Assembly: GCA_037951165.1 (NCBI GenBank)
Contig: JBBDHG010000014.1
Coordinates: 3,373,001 to 3,437,000 of the forward strand
Direction: 5' to 3'
Source of the DNA: Lophius americanus
Lineage: Eukaryota; Chordata; Actinopteri; Lophiiformes; Lophiidae
Length of the DNA: 64,000 nt
Positions 60,997 through 64,000 of the stretch are shown one piece after another. The notes under the pieces are model-generated. The model searched no databases. It saw nothing but the letters and a program-made list of their open reading frames with translations, and was not told where the DNA came from. Position numbers and translations under genes: made by a program. The first letter of the stretch is position 1; each line of letters opens with the position of its first letter.

Positions 60997-62815
60997 TGCT
61001 GTAAGGACATTTATGATTTAAGTAAACTTCAAAAATAAACATTCCGTCTGTTTGTGAACATGATAGGCCGTTCTTAAAAACCTTTTGATGAATTTCAAAA
61101 TAATTTATAGGAAATAAGACAAAGGAAAAATAAGAGTTTATTACAGTTTAGGGTTTATGTAATTAAGATACATTTTGTGAAAAATAAAAATAAATGACGT
61201 TATTTTGAAGAAGCAAGCTATTTAGATTTTTCAAAAATTCCTCAAAACATTTTTTTTCACCACTTATATATCACTGAATACCACAGGACCTAAACATTTA
61301 TCCTTAATATTTTTCATTAAGATATATGAAGTTGTTTGTTAACTTTTAATTTGTATTTTCCAAATGTTGATTCAGGTAACTCTGAAGATTGGTGATACTT
61401 CCAAAAACAATACGAACTAAAGTACCATCAATGACTGTGATTAATCATTCATATTTGTGATGCATTTGGGGGGGAGTAGTTATTATTCCGGAATTTGAGG
61501 AAATTTTCCAGTGTGCAGACCTGGTGAGTAATGGAATACATGGAACAGTACAAAAAACAGTTAACCATGTTCTTTTATCATATTATGTTGTCAATATAAT
61601 TTTGAAAAAAAAGAAATAAAAAAATGTTATCAACACAACTTTGAACAGCCCTCATGCCTTAACAATATGAGTTACATAATGTACACTTTTCAAACAGTGA
61701 GACGCCATATATTAACTTTCTCTCTACAAAAATAACATATTTATAATTGTATGGAAAGAGAGCACTGAGAGATCAAAGAGAAAGAACAGCATCTCATCTT
61801 CTCCTCTGCACCACAGGGCAGGCCGTCAGAAAATATCTGTAAATTAATATGGTTATGGCTAAGATGGTAAAATGTTGCACTGAAAGTTACTAGCTTTTCA
61901 CAATAAGAGGAGAGGGTCGATCATAATTCTCACAAATTCTAAACCACAATTCCTGAGGCACTTATCTACCGTGGCTCTGAAAAGCACCTGTATGGAAAAA
62001 ATACTTTGGTTCCTTTGGCATGCTATTTACAATTGCATTATAAAGTAACCCTTCCATCACATATTATGGGGTCATGTTGACAGTTGTGATCAAACTTTTG
62101 GCGGGAATTCATTTCAGAAACTTTTAAAGTTGATCGTAATAGCTATGATTAATTGCAATAAATCGAAACGGTAATCACCCTCATCTTACTTATCAACAAT
62201 CACAATGTAAAGGTGATTGTAATTGTATTGTAGAGCTATGACTGCAGCAGTTTTTCTATATTTGCCAGCCTGTCGCTTTAAACTGAGGTTTCGAGTGGCT
62301 ATGTTGCACTGTTGCTGTGCCAGCGTTGTCTTCAATAGTGAGTGACTCGTTCTATTGAGTTGAAATGTGCACTTGTTTAAGTCAGCAGCAAAACAGGTGT
62401 CGCTGATTATGGTCTTTATTAAGTGCACTACAGAGGGCCTCAGCTGCAATGTTAGACTCCTTGTCATATTGTGAGCACTGACCCAAATCAAATTCAGACA
62501 TAAAGTGCTTTGGTAGAAAAGGTTTCTTTTCTACAGTATGTACAAGTCTTCAGATTTATCAAACCAAATGGAATAATTTTAATGATGAATGTATCATTCA
62601 AGGAACTGAAGCATTATTCCTCTATCATTGTCGTATTTATTATTGATATGTCAGTTTAAACATGTGTACTGAAATTTATGGGAAGAAATTGGACCTAGTG
62701 ATTTTGATTAATCTATTTAAAAAAACAAAAATAGATTGAACTCAAAAATCATAAAATATTTTAAAAATCAGTATAATTCTGACACTGATGATGAATGAGT
62801 TAAGTAGGAAACATT
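60997..62815. other. No recognisable gene
   Basis: AT-rich flank with frames of about 100 codons or less (62186-62491, minus). No recognised domain. Confidence 0.45.
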
Positions 62816-63190
62816 TCAGCTGGTTCGTGTGACTTGGCCTGCAAAGTGTATCTTAATTTTGGATGTTTTTTCTGGCAATGGTATAAATCTGTTCTGTCCT
62901 ACAGTTTTACTGTTAAGACAAGTTGGAAACACATATAGGTCTACTTGGGTTTTCCTTCGGTTGTAGGCGTTGCAGAGTTGGCAGGCATCCTCAGAGCCAT
63001 TCAAGAGATACATATTTTGGAGACTGGGAAGGGTGTCATACGTGGCCCTGATCAGGAAGCTTAGCCTACCTTTGAAGATCCTCCAAATATCTGACCAAGT
63101 AACTGTCCTGTTGATCACTGCCTCCCAGGTTGTCCTTCTCATATGCTGGTGGTAACCTACGGCTCGGATTTTAAAGCGCTCCACTTCCAT
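62816..63190 (-). pseudogene. Non-LTR retrotransposon C-terminal zinc-knuckle fragment
   Basis: The minus-strand frame reads TTWEAVINRTVTWSDIWRIF, KGRLSFLIRATYDTLPSLQN, then GSEDACQLCNA. This matches the post-RT block of some LINE proteins (REL-x-WSDLW, GRLSFLIRATYDTLP, CQLC), where CQLC is the start of a zinc knuckle. The later Cys/His ligands are lost after a frameshift. The element's RT and 5' part are absent, so I do not name a clade. Confidence 0.6.
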
Positions 63191-63194
63191 TGTC

Positions 63195-63345
63195 GTTACT
63201 TACGAGATCAAAAGGTCTTTCCTTTCCTTCATTTGGCTGTATTTATCCAATAAGCCAGATGCAACTAATCAAATAGTCAAACTTCAAACATGCATTAAAG
63301 ATATGAAGACCTGGATGACAATTTACTTTTAACGTTAAATTCATG
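63195..63345. other. Short AT-rich spacer
   Basis: No feature seen. Confidence 0.5.
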
Positions 63346-63349
63346 CCCC

Positions 63350-63963
63350 ATAAATCTACCACTGACTCTATTCCCTCCCCGGAGTCCTTGTGACCGGGAG
63401 TCTCTGTGTTTCATAGCCCCGCAGGCTCCCAGGAATGGTGGTTGTTCTGGGTCCTGGTTCCTTGCTGTACCGAGCCCAGGATCGTGGCCAGGTCTGCTGC
63501 CAAGGCCCTGCTGGACGCCATCTTGTACTGCTATCACTAATAATCATATATTCCATACTTAGTACCACTACTACTATTGTATATGTATATTGTGGTACCA
63601 CTACCACTGTATGTACAGTAATTACATCACCACATATCATCATCATGCTAGAACTGTATACAATGTGTTTAGTTTTGTTGATCTGCTCTGTACGCACAAC
63701 ATCTATTGCACGTCTGTCTGTCGTGGAAGGGGGATCCCTCCTCTGTGTCTCTTTCTGAGGTTTCTTTCCCTCTTTTCCCGCTAAAATGTTTTTTTCAGGA
63801 GAAGTCCCTTACCCGGAATTAGGGTCTAAGGACAGAAAAAGTTGCATCATGTACGGATTGTAAAGAAAATTATTTTCTTTTTTTTTTTAAAGCCCATCAA
63901 GGCAAATTAAGATTTGTGATTTTGGGCTATAAAAATAAAATTTACTTAACTTGACATGACTTG
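63350..63963 (+). mobile_element. Retroposon 3' region with (TTGAC)n-type tail
   Basis: The order CCCCGGAGTCCTTGTGACCG, GGAATGGTGGTTGTTCTGGG, CATCTATTGCACGTCTGTCT, GGGGGATCCCTCCTCTGTG, CTGAGGTTTCTTTCCC, TTGTGATTTTGGGCTATAAA and ACTTAACTTGACATGAC is that of a common teleost 3' region. The repeat at 7340-7571 looks like an upstream segment of this family. No coding part was seen. Confidence 0.65.
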
Positions 63964-64000
63964 AAACCCTCAGTTTGAACACGGGCCACATCTTCTCCTG

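Overview
The window looks like teleost fish nuclear DNA. It is AT-rich, has no operon-like gene packing, and carries a repeat mix typical of ray-finned fish: Rex1, Rex3/RTE-like and L2-like LINEs, V-SINE and other tRNA-derived SINEs, a mariner/Tc1-like remnant, a PIF/Harbinger remnant, a solo LTR, and long (CT)n, (CA)n, (ATT)n and (AT)n microsatellites. The species cannot be named from this. I found no convincing host protein-coding gene, so the window is intergenic or lies inside a very large intron. Every family name rests on motif recognition by eye; no database search was run.

Layout. 1-5 kb: a fragment of an unassigned repeat family, degraded V-SINE pieces, and an L2-like LINE 3' end with an (ATT)n tail. 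5.6-6.35 kb: two ends of a mariner/Tc1-like element. 7.2-7.8 kb: a SINE tail, copy 1 of a 231-bp duplication and a 112-bp (CT)n tract; copy 2 of the duplication is at 12.0 kb. 13.7-14.3 kb: two small LINE relics. 19.1-21.5 kb: a decayed LINE (minus strand) with endonuclease and RT traces but no catalytic Asp pair. 21.6-24.1 kb: a retroposon 3' end beside the best-preserved element, a 5'-truncated Rex1 LINE with a 679-codon open frame on the minus strand. 26.5-27.6 kb: a SINE and a Rex3-like 3' end. 31.6-33.2 kb: an L2 LINE (minus strand) with an internal deletion and a frameshift. 35.4 kb: a tRNA-like relic. 37.6-39.1 kb: a second Rex3-like end and two fragments of the unassigned repeat family. 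40.6 kb: a V-SINE. 45.1-46.2 kb: the largest, tandem-like copy of the unassigned family. 46.7 kb: a SINE. 47.6-49.3 kb: a Harbinger fossil with a Myb/SANT-like piece on the plus strand facing a transposase piece on the minus strand. 54.2 kb: a LINE relic. 57.3 kb: an (AT)n array. 59.2-59.9 kb: a SINE nested in a V-SINE. 60.66-60.99 kb: a solo LTR with a 5-bp target duplication. 62.8-63.96 kb: a LINE C-terminal fragment and a retroposon 3' end.

Nothing here works together as a pathway; the window is a layered record of transposition. The most interesting items are the unassigned repeat family with at least five copies in both orientations, the snap-back palindrome at the 5' end of the Rex1 copy, the two-gene Harbinger fossil and the nested SINE. 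I did not find a clear new biological system.
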